This document shows positions 43,768 through 51,151 of a DNA stretch of 64,000 nucleotides, piece by piece. Position 1 is the first letter of the stretch. Each line of letters starts with the position of its first letter. A model generated the notes under the pieces. That model ran no database searches. It was not told the origin of the DNA and worked only from the letters and a program-made list of their open reading frames with translations. The stretch spans positions 62,001-126,000 of the forward strand of contig CAIWFH010000151.1 in the NCBI GenBank assembly GCA_903911925.1, read 5' to 3'. The position numbers and the translations under genes are program-made. The DNA comes from an uncultured Acidobacteriaceae bacterium (GTDB lineage: Bacteria; Acidobacteriota; Terriglobia; Terriglobales; Acidobacteriaceae).

Positions 43768-45189
43768 ATGACCACTACGCTTTCACTCAAGCGAGGCATC
43801 CGGTTCCGCGACCTGGTGCTGTTCTATGTGGTCGTGTCCCTGAGCATTCGCTGGACGGCCATGGCCGCAGCCGTCGGCCCCAGCATTCTGCCGATGTGGA
43901 TCGCAGCGCTCCTCGGCTTCTTTGTCCCCCTGGCCGCCAGCGTCATGGAACTCTCATCGCGCCATCCGGACGAGGGCGGTCTTTACGTGTGGACCCGCGA
44001 GGCCTTCGGCGACTTCCCGGGGTTTATTGCGGCGTGGACGTACTGGATGTGCAATCTTCCATACTTTCCGGGGGTGCTTTACTTCGGCGCGGCTTCGGCC
44101 CTGCTCGCCTTCGGCCCCGGCACCCAGACTCTTGCAGCTGACCCGGTCTATTACATCGTGTTCTCAGTGTTCTGGCTGGCCTTGATCACCCTGCTCAACA
44201 TCCGCGGCGTGAATGTGGGCAAGTGGCTCAACAACATTGGCGCGCTGGGCAGCCTGATTCCTCTTGGCGTGCTCATGGTGCTTGCCGCCGCTTCATGGTG
44301 GCGCTTTGGACCGGCCACGCACATTACCGCCGCCAGCCTCGTTCCTCATTGGTCAACGGGGAATGCCGTTTTCTGGTCAAGCGTTTTTCTGGCCTTTGTG
44401 GGCGTTGAGGCCGGCTCTGCGATGGGCGGCGAAATCCAGAATCCCCGACGCAACATTCCGTGGGCGATCCTGCTGGGGGGCGCCATCGTCGCAATTGTCT
44501 ACATTGGCGGCACCTTTGCACTGATTGTGGCGTTGCCCAGCGAGGCTGTAGGCGGCCCTGGCGGCTTCGTGAACGGAATCCGTGCGCTCAGCGTGCGTCT
44601 CGGTTTCGGCTGGCTGCTGGCTCCGGTTGCCTTGCTGGTGGCCCTCAACGCGATTGGTACCGCCGCGGCCAACCTCTCCTCGACCGCGCGCCTGCCCTTC
44701 GTGGTCGGCATCCACCACTATCTCCCCGATGCATTCGGCTGGACGCACGCGCGCTACCGAACCCCGTGGGTGGCAATCGCGGCTTACGGTGGTGCCGGCA
44801 TGGTGATGGCCTTCGTGGGTCAGGCAGGGACCACCGTCCGCGGAGCCTACGAGGTGCTGATCAGCATGACGATTCTCTCCACGTTTGTGCCGTTCCTGTT
44901 TGTGTTTGCCGCCATGATTCGACTGCAGAGCCGCCCGGTGGGTCCGCATGTCAGACGCGTCCCCGGGGGCAGGCCTGTCGCGATTGCGCTGGGCTGCATG
45001 GGGATGGCCAGCACGCTGGCCACCTTGGCTTTGTCTGTAATGCCCGCCGGAGACGAGCCTAATAAGTTGCTGGCCGTGGGCAAGGTTGTGGGGGGGACGC
45101 TGGTGTTGATCGGGGCGGGCGTGGTCGTGTTTATTGGCGCCAAGTTGAAGGCTCGGCGGAATCGGGTCCTGATGAACGGAGCTGATTGA
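43768..45189 (+). CDS. APC-family amino acid permease
   Basis: This 473-residue membrane transporter of the amino acid-polyamine-organocation superfamily has about twelve hydrophobic segments. It has the family's early GPSILPMWIAALLGFFVPL, PDEGGLYVWTREAFGDF, and a central FLAFVGVEAGSAMGGEIQNP corresponding to the G-x-E-x4-x-x-E-x-K/N-P element of the family. The substrate is not defined. It is co-directional with the preceding FAD oxidoreductase, so together they may import and oxidise an amine or amino acid; this is an inference from context. Confidence 0.88.
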   Translation: MTTTLSLKRGIRFRDLVLFYVVVSLSIRWTAMAAAVGPSILPMWIAALLGFFVPLAASVMELSSRHPDEGGLYVWTREAFGDFPGFIAAWTYWMCNLPYFPGVLYFGAASALLAFGPGTQTLAADPVYYIVFSVFWLALITLLNIRGVNVGKWLNNIGALGSLIPLGVLMVLAAASWWRFGPATHITAASLVPHWSTGNAVFWSSVFLAFVGVEAGSAMGGEIQNPRRNIPWAILLGGAIVAIVYIGGTFALIVALPSEAVGGPGGFVNGIRALSVRLGFGWLLAPVALLVALNAIGTAAANLSSTARLPFVVGIHHYLPDAFGWTHARYRTPWVAIAAYGGAGMVMAFVGQAGTTVRGAYEVLISMTILSTFVPFLFVFAAMIRLQSRPVGPHVRRVPGGRPVAIALGCMGMASTLATLALSVMPAGDEPNKLLAVGKVVGGTLVLIGAGVVVFIGAKLKARRNRVLMNGAD

Positions 45190-45193
45190 GAAC

Positions 45194-45233
45194 TGTGGTA
45201 TCCCAGGTCTCAGAATCGAGACTTGGGGCACCC
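45194..45233 (+). repeat. Palindromic repeat family A, copy 12
   Basis: GTGGTATCCCAGGTCTC and GAGACTTGGGG pair (one G-U pair) around AGAATC. It is located just past the permease stop. Confidence 0.85.
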
Positions 45234-45270
45234 GAAGACCGTGAGAGATTTGAAGGGTGCGAGGTGGGGT

Positions 45271-45321
45271 TTGTGGTTTCCCACCCATTCGCCGAAAAGA
45301 TGGCGAATGGATGGGGCACCC
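45271..45321 (+). repeat. Palindromic repeat family A, copy 13
   Basis: CCCATTCGCC and GGCGAATGG pair around GAAAAGAT. The left end is TTGTGGTTTCCCA and the right end GGGGCACCC. It is 38 bases from copy 12. Confidence 0.8.
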
Positions 45322-45352
45322 GGAAGGTTGCGGAACAGCGGAAGGGCCTGCT

Positions 45353-46711
45353 TTACGGGTAGATGCGGTGCAGGGTGCGGGCGAAGGGAATGGTCTCGCG
45401 CACGTGATCGAGGCCGCAGATCCAGGCAACGGCGCGCTCAATGCCCATGCCGAAGCCGGAGTGCGGGACGCTGCCGTAGCGGCGGAGATCGAGATACCAC
45501 TCGAAGGCTTCGCGGGGCAGTTTGTGCTGGTCGATGCGGCTGCTGAGCAGTTCGTAACTCGACACGCGCTGGGAGCCGCCGATGATTTCGCCGTAGCCTT
45601 CAGGAGCGAGCACGTCGACGCAGAGGGCGTAGCGCGGGTCGAGCGGATCGGGCTCCATGTAGAAGGCCTTTACGTCGGCCGGGTAGCGGTGGACCATCAC
45701 CGGGCGGTCAAACTGCGAGCTGAGCCATGTTTCATCCGGTGAGCCGAAGTCGTTGCCGTACTCGAAGGGGGCTTCGAGGTGGCCGTCTTTGTGGGCCTGG
45801 TTGAGCATGTCGGCGGCTACATCGTAGCGCAGGCGCGGGAAGGGCGGGGCGATGTTGGCCAGCTTGGCCGGGTCGCGGCCGATGACCACCAGTTCCGGCG
45901 CGCGATTCTTGAGAACGCTCTGCACGATGTGCGAGAGGAAATTCTCAGCCAGTTCGAGCAGCCCATCGAGGTCGCAGTAAGCCACTTCCGGCTCAATCAT
46001 CCAGAACTCGGTAAGGTGGCGGCGGGTCTTCGATTTCTCTGCGCGGAAGGTGGGGCCGAAGCTGTAAACCTTGCCGAGGGCCAAAGCTGTGGACTCGATG
46101 TAAAGCTGGCCGCTCTGGGTCAGGAAGGCCGGGTCGCCGAAGTAGTCCACCGGGAAGAGGGTCGATGTGCCTTCGCAGGCCGCCGGGGTCAGGATGGGCG
46201 GATCGGTGCGGATGAAGCCGTTGGAGTCAAAGTATTCAGCAGCCGCGCGCATGATTTCGGCGCGGATGCGGAGGATGGCGGACTGGCGCGGCGAACGGAC
46301 CCAGAGATGGCGGTGCTCCATTAGGAAGTCGACGCCGTGCTCTTTGAGGGTGATGGGATAGGGGTCGGTCTCGGGGACGCGCTGGATGACTTCAAGGCCT
46401 TCTATGTCCAGCTCAAAGCCGCCGTGGGCGCGCTTGTCGGCGCGGACCTTGCCGGTGACAATGACGCTCGACTCCTGCGTGAGGCCCTTGAGGGACTCAA
46501 AGACCTCGGCGGACACGCTCTTGACGTGCGCCACACCCTGAATGGTGCCGGTGCCATCGCGAAAGATGGGAAAGAGCAGCTTGCCGCTCTCGCGCAGGTT
46601 GTAGAGCCATCCGCGCAGGGTGACGGACTGGCCTTCGTGCTGGCCGAGGGTGGCGATCGTAGCAACGGGGGGCGCGGCGGCAGAACTCGTGGTGGAGAGA
46701 TCTTCGGACAT
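45353..46711 (-). CDS. asnS: Asparaginyl-tRNA synthetase
   Basis: AsnRS attaches asparagine to tRNA-Asn. Its 452 residues show an N-terminal OB-fold (VTLRGWLYNLRESGKLLFPI), then class II motifs: motif 1 near AEIMRAAAEYFDSNGFIRTDPP, motif 2 TFRAEKSKTRRHLTEFWMIE, and motif 3 GFGMGIERAVAWICG at the end. The asparagine-specific arrangement EGTSTLF and VDYFGDPAFLTQSGQLYIE is present. It lies 51 bases downstream of the TIGR01777 epimerase gene. The presence of AsnRS shows that this organism charges tRNA-Asn directly. Confidence 0.97.
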   Translation of the reverse strand: MSEDLSTTSSAAAPPVATIATLGQHEGQSVTLRGWLYNLRESGKLLFPIFRDGTGTIQGVAHVKSVSAEVFESLKGLTQESSVIVTGKVRADKRAHGGFELDIEGLEVIQRVPETDPYPITLKEHGVDFLMEHRHLWVRSPRQSAILRIRAEIMRAAAEYFDSNGFIRTDPPILTPAACEGTSTLFPVDYFGDPAFLTQSGQLYIESTALALGKVYSFGPTFRAEKSKTRRHLTEFWMIEPEVAYCDLDGLLELAENFLSHIVQSVLKNRAPELVVIGRDPAKLANIAPPFPRLRYDVAADMLNQAHKDGHLEAPFEYGNDFGSPDETWLSSQFDRPVMVHRYPADVKAFYMEPDPLDPRYALCVDVLAPEGYGEIIGGSQRVSSYELLSSRIDQHKLPREAFEWYLDLRRYGSVPHSGFGMGIERAVAWICGLDHVRETIPFARTLHRIYP

Positions 46712-46762
46712 GGGCTTCCTTTACGGCCGGTTTGGCTGGACTCTCTAGGATAGCGCGTGCGT

Positions 46763-47677
46763 TCAGAGTGCGGCGGCCAGGGCCTCTTCTATGGTGGGGT
46801 TCTGGAATTGGAAACCAGCCTCGGTGAGCTTGGCGGGAAGCACGCGGGCGCTGGCCAGGAGGGCTTCATCGGCCATTTGGCCCAGAGTGATGCGGAGTGC
46901 GAAGGCGGGCGCGGGAAAGATGGCCGGCCGATGAAGGCGGCGGGCCAGGGTGTGCGTGAACCCAGCGTTGGTGACCGGGTGGGGTGCGGTGAGGTTGACG
47001 GGGCCGGAGAGGCTGGGCGTATCCAGCGCGAATAGGATGGCGGCCACCGCGTCATCGAGCGAGATCCAGCTCATCCACTGACGCCCGGAGCCGAGCGGGC
47101 CGCCGAGGCCGAGGCGGAAGATCGGCGCGATGCGGGCCAATGCGCCCTCCGAACCGAGCACCACGCCAAAACGGAGATGCACCACGCGGATTCCAGCGTC
47201 GCGGGCGGGCTGGACGGCGGCTTCCCACTGCTCGCACAAATCTGCCATGAAGCCGGAACCGGGAGCGGAGGATTCGGTGAGGAGTTCGTCGCCGCGATTG
47301 CCATAGATGCCAATGGCCGAGGCCACCAGCAGTACCTGGGGCGGAGAGTTCAGGCGGGCCAGGGTTGAGGCCAGGGCGCGCGGCGAGTCGATACGGCTGG
47401 AGGCAATCTCCCGCTTGTAAGCGGGGGTCCAGCGATGGGCAGCCACATTTGCGCCGGAAAGGTGAATGGCGGCGGCAAGGCCTTCAAGGGCCGCAGGATC
47501 GGCAACGGGCGGGGTACCGGCGGGGTTCCATTGGAGCTCAAGTGACCCGGCAGCAGGCCGGCGCACCAGTTGCAAGGTTTCCTGGTTGCGCGCTGCCAGG
47601 GCCTGGCAGAGGGCGGCGCCGAGCATCCCGGATGCGCCTGAAAGAGCGACTTTGGCCTGCGGAGGATTCATTTTCAC
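46763..47677 (-). CDS. TIGR01777-family epimerase (YfcH-like)
   Basis: This SDR-fold protein of 304 residues has the nucleotide-binding loop ALSGASGMLGAALCQALA at the N-terminus. The TIGR01777 signatures LSGANVAAHRWTPAYKREIASSR and ASAIGIYGNRGDELLTE follow, then RFGVVLGSEGALARI, WMSWISLDDAVAAI and PVNLTAPHPVTNAGFT. The substrate is unknown, though the family is related to NAD-dependent sugar epimerases. It is followed by asnS and is divergent from the XRE regulator. Confidence 0.94.
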   Translation of the reverse strand: MKMNPPQAKVALSGASGMLGAALCQALAARNQETLQLVRRPAAGSLELQWNPAGTPPVADPAALEGLAAAIHLSGANVAAHRWTPAYKREIASSRIDSPRALASTLARLNSPPQVLLVASAIGIYGNRGDELLTESSAPGSGFMADLCEQWEAAVQPARDAGIRVVHLRFGVVLGSEGALARIAPIFRLGLGGPLGSGRQWMSWISLDDAVAAILFALDTPSLSGPVNLTAPHPVTNAGFTHTLARRLHRPAIFPAPAFALRITLGQMADEALLASARVLPAKLTEAGFQFQNPTIEEALAAAL

Positions 47678-47812
47678 CGGACGGCCAGCAATTTGCCGCT
47701 GGTCAATGCTATAGCTGCATTATGGAGCGATGCTGCTTTGGTGGGATAATAAAAATTGTTCATACGCGTAACAAGCACCCGTCTTGCATCTAAATATAAT
47801 GCGGAGGGCCCA

Positions 47813-48562
47813 ATGACCGAACTGGCCGTGGTTCAGAACGACGAAATCCAGAAGAATCAGGTAGATCCCGAGACTGCCGAGCGGTTTATCGCCGAGAAGC
47901 ATATTGGCGAGCGGATCAAGCGGCTGCGGCTCAAGAAATCGATGGGCCTGGTGGAACTGGGGAAGCATACCGGGCTCTCGGCGAGTTTCCTGTCGCAGTT
48001 GGAAACCGGGCGCGTGGTGCCTACCTTGCGTAACCTGGCGCGAATTGCCATGGTCTTCTCAAAAGATCTCTCGTATTTCTTTGAGACAGAGCCACACTCG
48101 GTGTTCCGGGTTCACCGCCGCAAGGAGAGGGTGAGGCTGCCGCAGACCGGGGTGGAGGCGCCAGCGTATTTCTTTGAGAGCCTGGGCTACATGGTCCCCG
48201 ACCGTGCCATGGACCCGTATTTCGCGGAGTTCCTGCCTTTGACCAAGGAATCCGACTCCAAGCCGCATCTGCATCCGGGTTTCGAGTTTTTGTATCTGCT
48301 TGAAGGGGAGTTGGACATTCAGCACAGCGAGCACAAGTGCAGGCTTGAAGCGGGGGACGCGCTGTATTTTGATGCCTCGACGGCCCACTCCTACAGGTGC
48401 GCGGGCAAAAAGTCGGCCATGGCGATTATTGTGACGATGCACCAGGCGGCGCAGTTGCAGCCGCTTCAGATGCGGCCCGCGAGCCCGACTTCTGTGGCAG
48501 GTCGCAATCCGGGCGGAGGTCCGGCAACGCCGCCGCTGATTCGCGAGCCGGGCAGCTTATAA
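47813..48562 (+). CDS. XRE-family transcriptional regulator with cupin domain
   Basis: This 249-residue regulator has an N-terminal helix-turn-helix (GERIKRLRLKKSMGLVEL, GLSASFLSQLETGRVVPTL) and a C-terminal cupin_2 domain (HPGFEFLYLLEGELDI, GDALYFDASTAHSYRC). Proteins of this architecture usually sense a small molecule with the cupin part and repress adjacent genes. The start is the ATG at 47813, with GGAGG at 5 bases upstream. The C-terminal 30 residues are proline/glycine-rich. Its 3' end overlaps the convergent flavoprotein gene by 6 bases. Confidence 0.93.
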   Translation: MTELAVVQNDEIQKNQVDPETAERFIAEKHIGERIKRLRLKKSMGLVELGKHTGLSASFLSQLETGRVVPTLRNLARIAMVFSKDLSYFFETEPHSVFRVHRRKERVRLPQTGVEAPAYFFESLGYMVPDRAMDPYFAEFLPLTKESDSKPHLHPGFEFLYLLEGELDIQHSEHKCRLEAGDALYFDASTAHSYRCAGKKSAMAIIVTMHQAAQLQPLQMRPASPTSVAGRNPGGGPATPPLIREPGSL

Positions 48563-49765
48563 CGCGCGGCCGGCAGCGACGGCCGACGCCCAGGCCCACT
48601 GGAAGTTGAAGCCGCCCAGGTGGCCGGTCACGTCCACCACTTCCCCGATAAAGAAGAGGCCGGGAACGGCACGCGCCTCAAGAGTGCGGGCCTGCAAACC
48701 GTCTGTATCTACGCCGCCGGCGGTTACTTCAGCCTTGGCAAAGCCTTCAGTTCCCACCGGGTGCAGCGCCCAACGGTGCAGCCGCTGCTCGCGGACTTCG
48801 AGCGCTGCGTTCGACCAGCCCTGGGGCGCTCCCGTCTCCGCAATAAAGTCCGCCAGCCGCTGCGGGAGAACCTTGCGCAGAACCTGCTTGAGCCCGGTCA
48901 TGTCGCGTGGCGCGCCGGGCTGCATCAACGCCCCAAGCAGGCTGCCGCTTGCGGTTAGACCGGGGGCAAGGTCAAGAACCAGCGCATCTCCCGGTCGCCA
49001 GTAAGAAGACACCTGGAGAATGGCCGGGCCGCTGAGCCCGCGATGGGTGACGAGCATCTTCTCTCTGAATCGAGTCTTGCCGCGAGTGCGGGCCTTTGTC
49101 TGGCCAGCCCAAGCGACGACCTCGGTGGCCACTCCGGCTAAATCGGTCCAGGCGGCTTCATTGCCGCCAAGCAGCAACGGCACTAGTGCGGGGCGCGGCT
49201 CGATCACTGCCAGCCCGAACTGCCGCGCTAGATCGTAGCCCAGACCGGTTGCGCCGAGCGGGGGAATGGAGAGCCCGCCGCACGCCACCACCAGCGCCGA
49301 GGCCGTGAACTCCCCGGCAGAAGACGCAACGCAAAACTGGCCGGGGGCGGCTTCGACTTTAATCTTGTGTGCGTTGAGAACCAGATCGACGCCGCCCAGC
49401 ACGCACTCAGCCAGCAGCATGTCAACAATGGCGCGCGCCGAGTGGTCGCAGAAGAGCTGGCCGAGGGTCTTTTCGTGCCAGGGGATTCCGTAGTGCTCGA
49501 CCAGTTCGATGAAGTGGCGCGGCTGGTAGCCAGCCAGCGCGGACTTGGCAAAGTGGGGATTCTCCGTGAGAAAATTGTCCGGCCCGCAGTGCAGGTTGGT
49601 AAAGTTGCATCGCCCGCCGCCGGAGATTAGGATCTTTCGGCCCGGTTGGCCGTTGTGCTCCAGCAGCGCAACACGCCGTCCGCGCTGGCTTGCGACAGCC
49701 GCGCACATGAGGCCGGCCGCGCCCGCGCCTATGACGATCACATCGAATTGGAGCGGGGCGGTCAC
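48557..49765 (-). CDS. BaiN/RdsA-type NAD(P)/FAD-dependent oxidoreductase (HI0933-like)
   Basis: This flavoprotein of about 402 residues belongs to the HI0933/BaiN group. The FAD-binding Rossmann motif FDVIVIGAGAAGLMCAAV is at the N-terminus, with KILISGGGRCNFTN (the hallmark of the family) shortly after. The C-terminal GLFFIGEVVDVTGHLGGFNFQWAWASA ends the FAD domain. The physiological substrate is not known. The start is a GTG at 49765 (VTAPLQFD); the longer frame lacks conserved sequence. It converges with the XRE regulator. Confidence 0.92.
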   Translation of the reverse strand: MTAPLQFDVIVIGAGAAGLMCAAVASQRGRRVALLEHNGQPGRKILISGGGRCNFTNLHCGPDNFLTENPHFAKSALAGYQPRHFIELVEHYGIPWHEKTLGQLFCDHSARAIVDMLLAECVLGGVDLVLNAHKIKVEAAPGQFCVASSAGEFTASALVVACGGLSIPPLGATGLGYDLARQFGLAVIEPRPALVPLLLGGNEAAWTDLAGVATEVVAWAGQTKARTRGKTRFREKMLVTHRGLSGPAILQVSSYWRPGDALVLDLAPGLTASGSLLGALMQPGAPRDMTGLKQVLRKVLPQRLADFIAETGAPQGWSNAALEVREQRLHRWALHPVGTEGFAKAEVTAGGVDTDGLQARTLEARAVPGLFFIGEVVDVTGHLGGFNFQWAWASAVAAGRAL

Positions 49766-49793
49766 TTCCCAAGGATAGACTGGCTGGGCTCGC

Positions 49794-50618
49794 TCAGTAG
49801 CACGATGACTCAGACGGAGGCTTGCCCGCGACTGAAACTTCAAGACGCCCCGTAGCGCCCTTTAGAGGGCCGGGCTCGTTATCACTCCAGCAGCCCAGCC
49901 CGCCATCGACCCGGTAGAGCGCCGAGCTGTTCTTGAAGGCGTAAACCGGGTAGGCGCACACGTTGGTTCCTTCAAACGTGCCCTCCCCTTTCGCGATCTC
50001 AAGGTCGGGCGCTTCGGTGACGGGGCGCGGTTTGTTCCAGGCTCGGTAACGTAGTGCGCCTCCGGCGACGGTGTCAATCACGATGCGATGCGTCTGGGTC
50101 TGGCATATGTATTCGATCTTCGGAATATTCCATTTGTTAACCGGATAGGGCGGCACCGCATCGCGGTTCACCGACCAAATTGCATACCCGCGCTGCGACG
50201 CGTTAACCCAGATAACGCCCCTGCCGTAGCCGATCCCCTCAATACCGCAGCCGAAATCGTCGTCCTGGCTGAGAATCTCCTTGCGCACCGCAAGCGTGAA
50301 GACGTCTTGAAAATGCGCCTTGAGTGCGGCAGCATTGTCCAGCGACATCGTTGCGCCCGCGTCGTTGACGCGCAATGGGAAAATAACCAGGAACGCGAGT
50401 GCCACAGCGTCCTGCCTTGTGAGGGCGATGCGCAGTTCCTTGTTGATCTTGTCGAATGTAAGAAAGCTCCTGGCCTCGGCAGAACCCGCATCCGGCTTGG
50501 CGTTGCAAGGGTCGACGGGACGCGCATCTTGCACCGCTTTGGGAGACTGGGCTGCGCTATCGGGTGAATGAGACAGAACAAGGACGATGGCGGCGCACAC
50601 TGCAATGAGGGGTTTCAT
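49794..50618 (-). CDS. Predicted secreted protein of unknown function
   Basis: This 274-residue protein has a signal peptide (LIAVCAAIVLVLSHSPDSAAQ). No family was recognised. Notable are five cysteines in the mature part, including those in DDFGCGIEGIGYG, EYICQTQTHRI and GGLGCWSDNEPG, and an aromatic-rich core. The position of the aromatics and the ending (GRLEVSVAGKP) suggest a beta-rich fold. The ATG at 50618 was chosen over the longer frame because only this start leads directly into the signal peptide. It may share a transcript with the flavoprotein gene 28 bases downstream. Confidence 0.68.
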   Translation of the reverse strand: MKPLIAVCAAIVLVLSHSPDSAAQSPKAVQDARPVDPCNAKPDAGSAEARSFLTFDKINKELRIALTRQDAVALAFLVIFPLRVNDAGATMSLDNAAALKAHFQDVFTLAVRKEILSQDDDFGCGIEGIGYGRGVIWVNASQRGYAIWSVNRDAVPPYPVNKWNIPKIEYICQTQTHRIVIDTVAGGALRYRAWNKPRPVTEAPDLEIAKGEGTFEGTNVCAYPVYAFKNSSALYRVDGGLGCWSDNEPGPLKGATGRLEVSVAGKPPSESSCY

Positions 50619-50775
50619 TCGATTCCGAATGTTACGCCGCTTTGAGAGGGATGACAAAGTGACGGGGGGGGACTTGGGCGGGGCTATGCCGCGTTGGTTG
50701 ATGGTTTCGAGATCTGTGAGAGTTTTGATGTCAGGGTTGAAACCCTGACCTATCGGACGTTCCGACATTGGGCTT

Positions 50776-50829
50776 TGTGGCATCCCACCCTTGGCGCAAA
50801 AACAAGAACGCGCCAAGGATGGGGCACCC
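50776..50829 (+). repeat. Palindromic repeat family A, copy 14
   Basis: CCCACCCTTGGCGC and GCGCCAAGGATGGG pair around AAAAACAAGAAC. The left end is TTGTGGCATCCCA and the right end GGGGCACCC. Confidence 0.85.
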
Positions 50830-50868
50830 GACCATCGTGGGATGACGAGCGTGGGTAGGTTGAGGGTC

Positions 50869-50907
50869 GTGGTATCCCATGTCCCAAAAGCGGGACATGG
50901 GGCACCC
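50869..50907 (+). repeat. Palindromic repeat family A, copy 15
   Basis: CCCATGTCCC and GGGACATGGG pair around AAAAGC. This stem (ATGTCCC) occurs in no other copy in the window. Confidence 0.85.
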
Positions 50908-50996
50908 GGCCGCGTTGGTTGATGGTTTCGGGATCTGTGAGAGTTTGGGTGTCAGGGTTGAAACCCTGACCTATCGAACGTTCCGACATTGGGCTT

Positions 50997-51050
50997 TGTG
51001 GTATCCCACCCCTGGCGCAAAAACAAGAACGCGCCAAGGATGGGGCACCC
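50997..51050 (+). repeat. Palindromic repeat family A, copy 16
   Basis: It is nearly identical to copy 14 and at the same position in the second tandem unit; the left arm has CCCTGGCGC where copy 14 has CCTTGGCGC. Confidence 0.85.
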
Positions 51051-51089
51051 GATCATCCAGGGGTGACGAGCACGGGTAGGTCGAGTGTC

Positions 51090-51128
51090 GTGGTATCCCA
51101 GGTCTGAAAATCCAGACCTGGGGCACCC
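51090..51128 (+). repeat. Palindromic repeat family A, copy 17
   Basis: CCCAGGTCTG and CAGACCTGGG pair around AAAATC. It replaces copy 15 in the second tandem unit, with a different stem. Confidence 0.85.
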
Positions 51129-51151
51129 GGCCGCCGTGGAATCTTTGCTGG

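Larger units (their letters stand above)
50619..51151. other. Tandem 221-bp composite repeat region
   Basis: No gene is seen. Two units of 221 bases (50689-50909 and 50910-51131) are near copies of each other, each with an 18-bp palindrome (TCAGGGTTGAAACCCTGA) and two family A elements. A short partial third unit follows before the DUF4914 stop. Confidence 0.75.

Noticed and set aside
47795..47800. TATAAT just before the XRE regulator, considered as a promoter
   Set aside because: It is only 13 bases before the ATG and overlaps the place where a leader with the GGAGG site must lie. No matching -35 is found.
50689..51131. Tandem palindromes considered as a CRISPR array
   Set aside because: There are only two units of 221 bases, no unique spacers of equal length, and no cas gene nearby.
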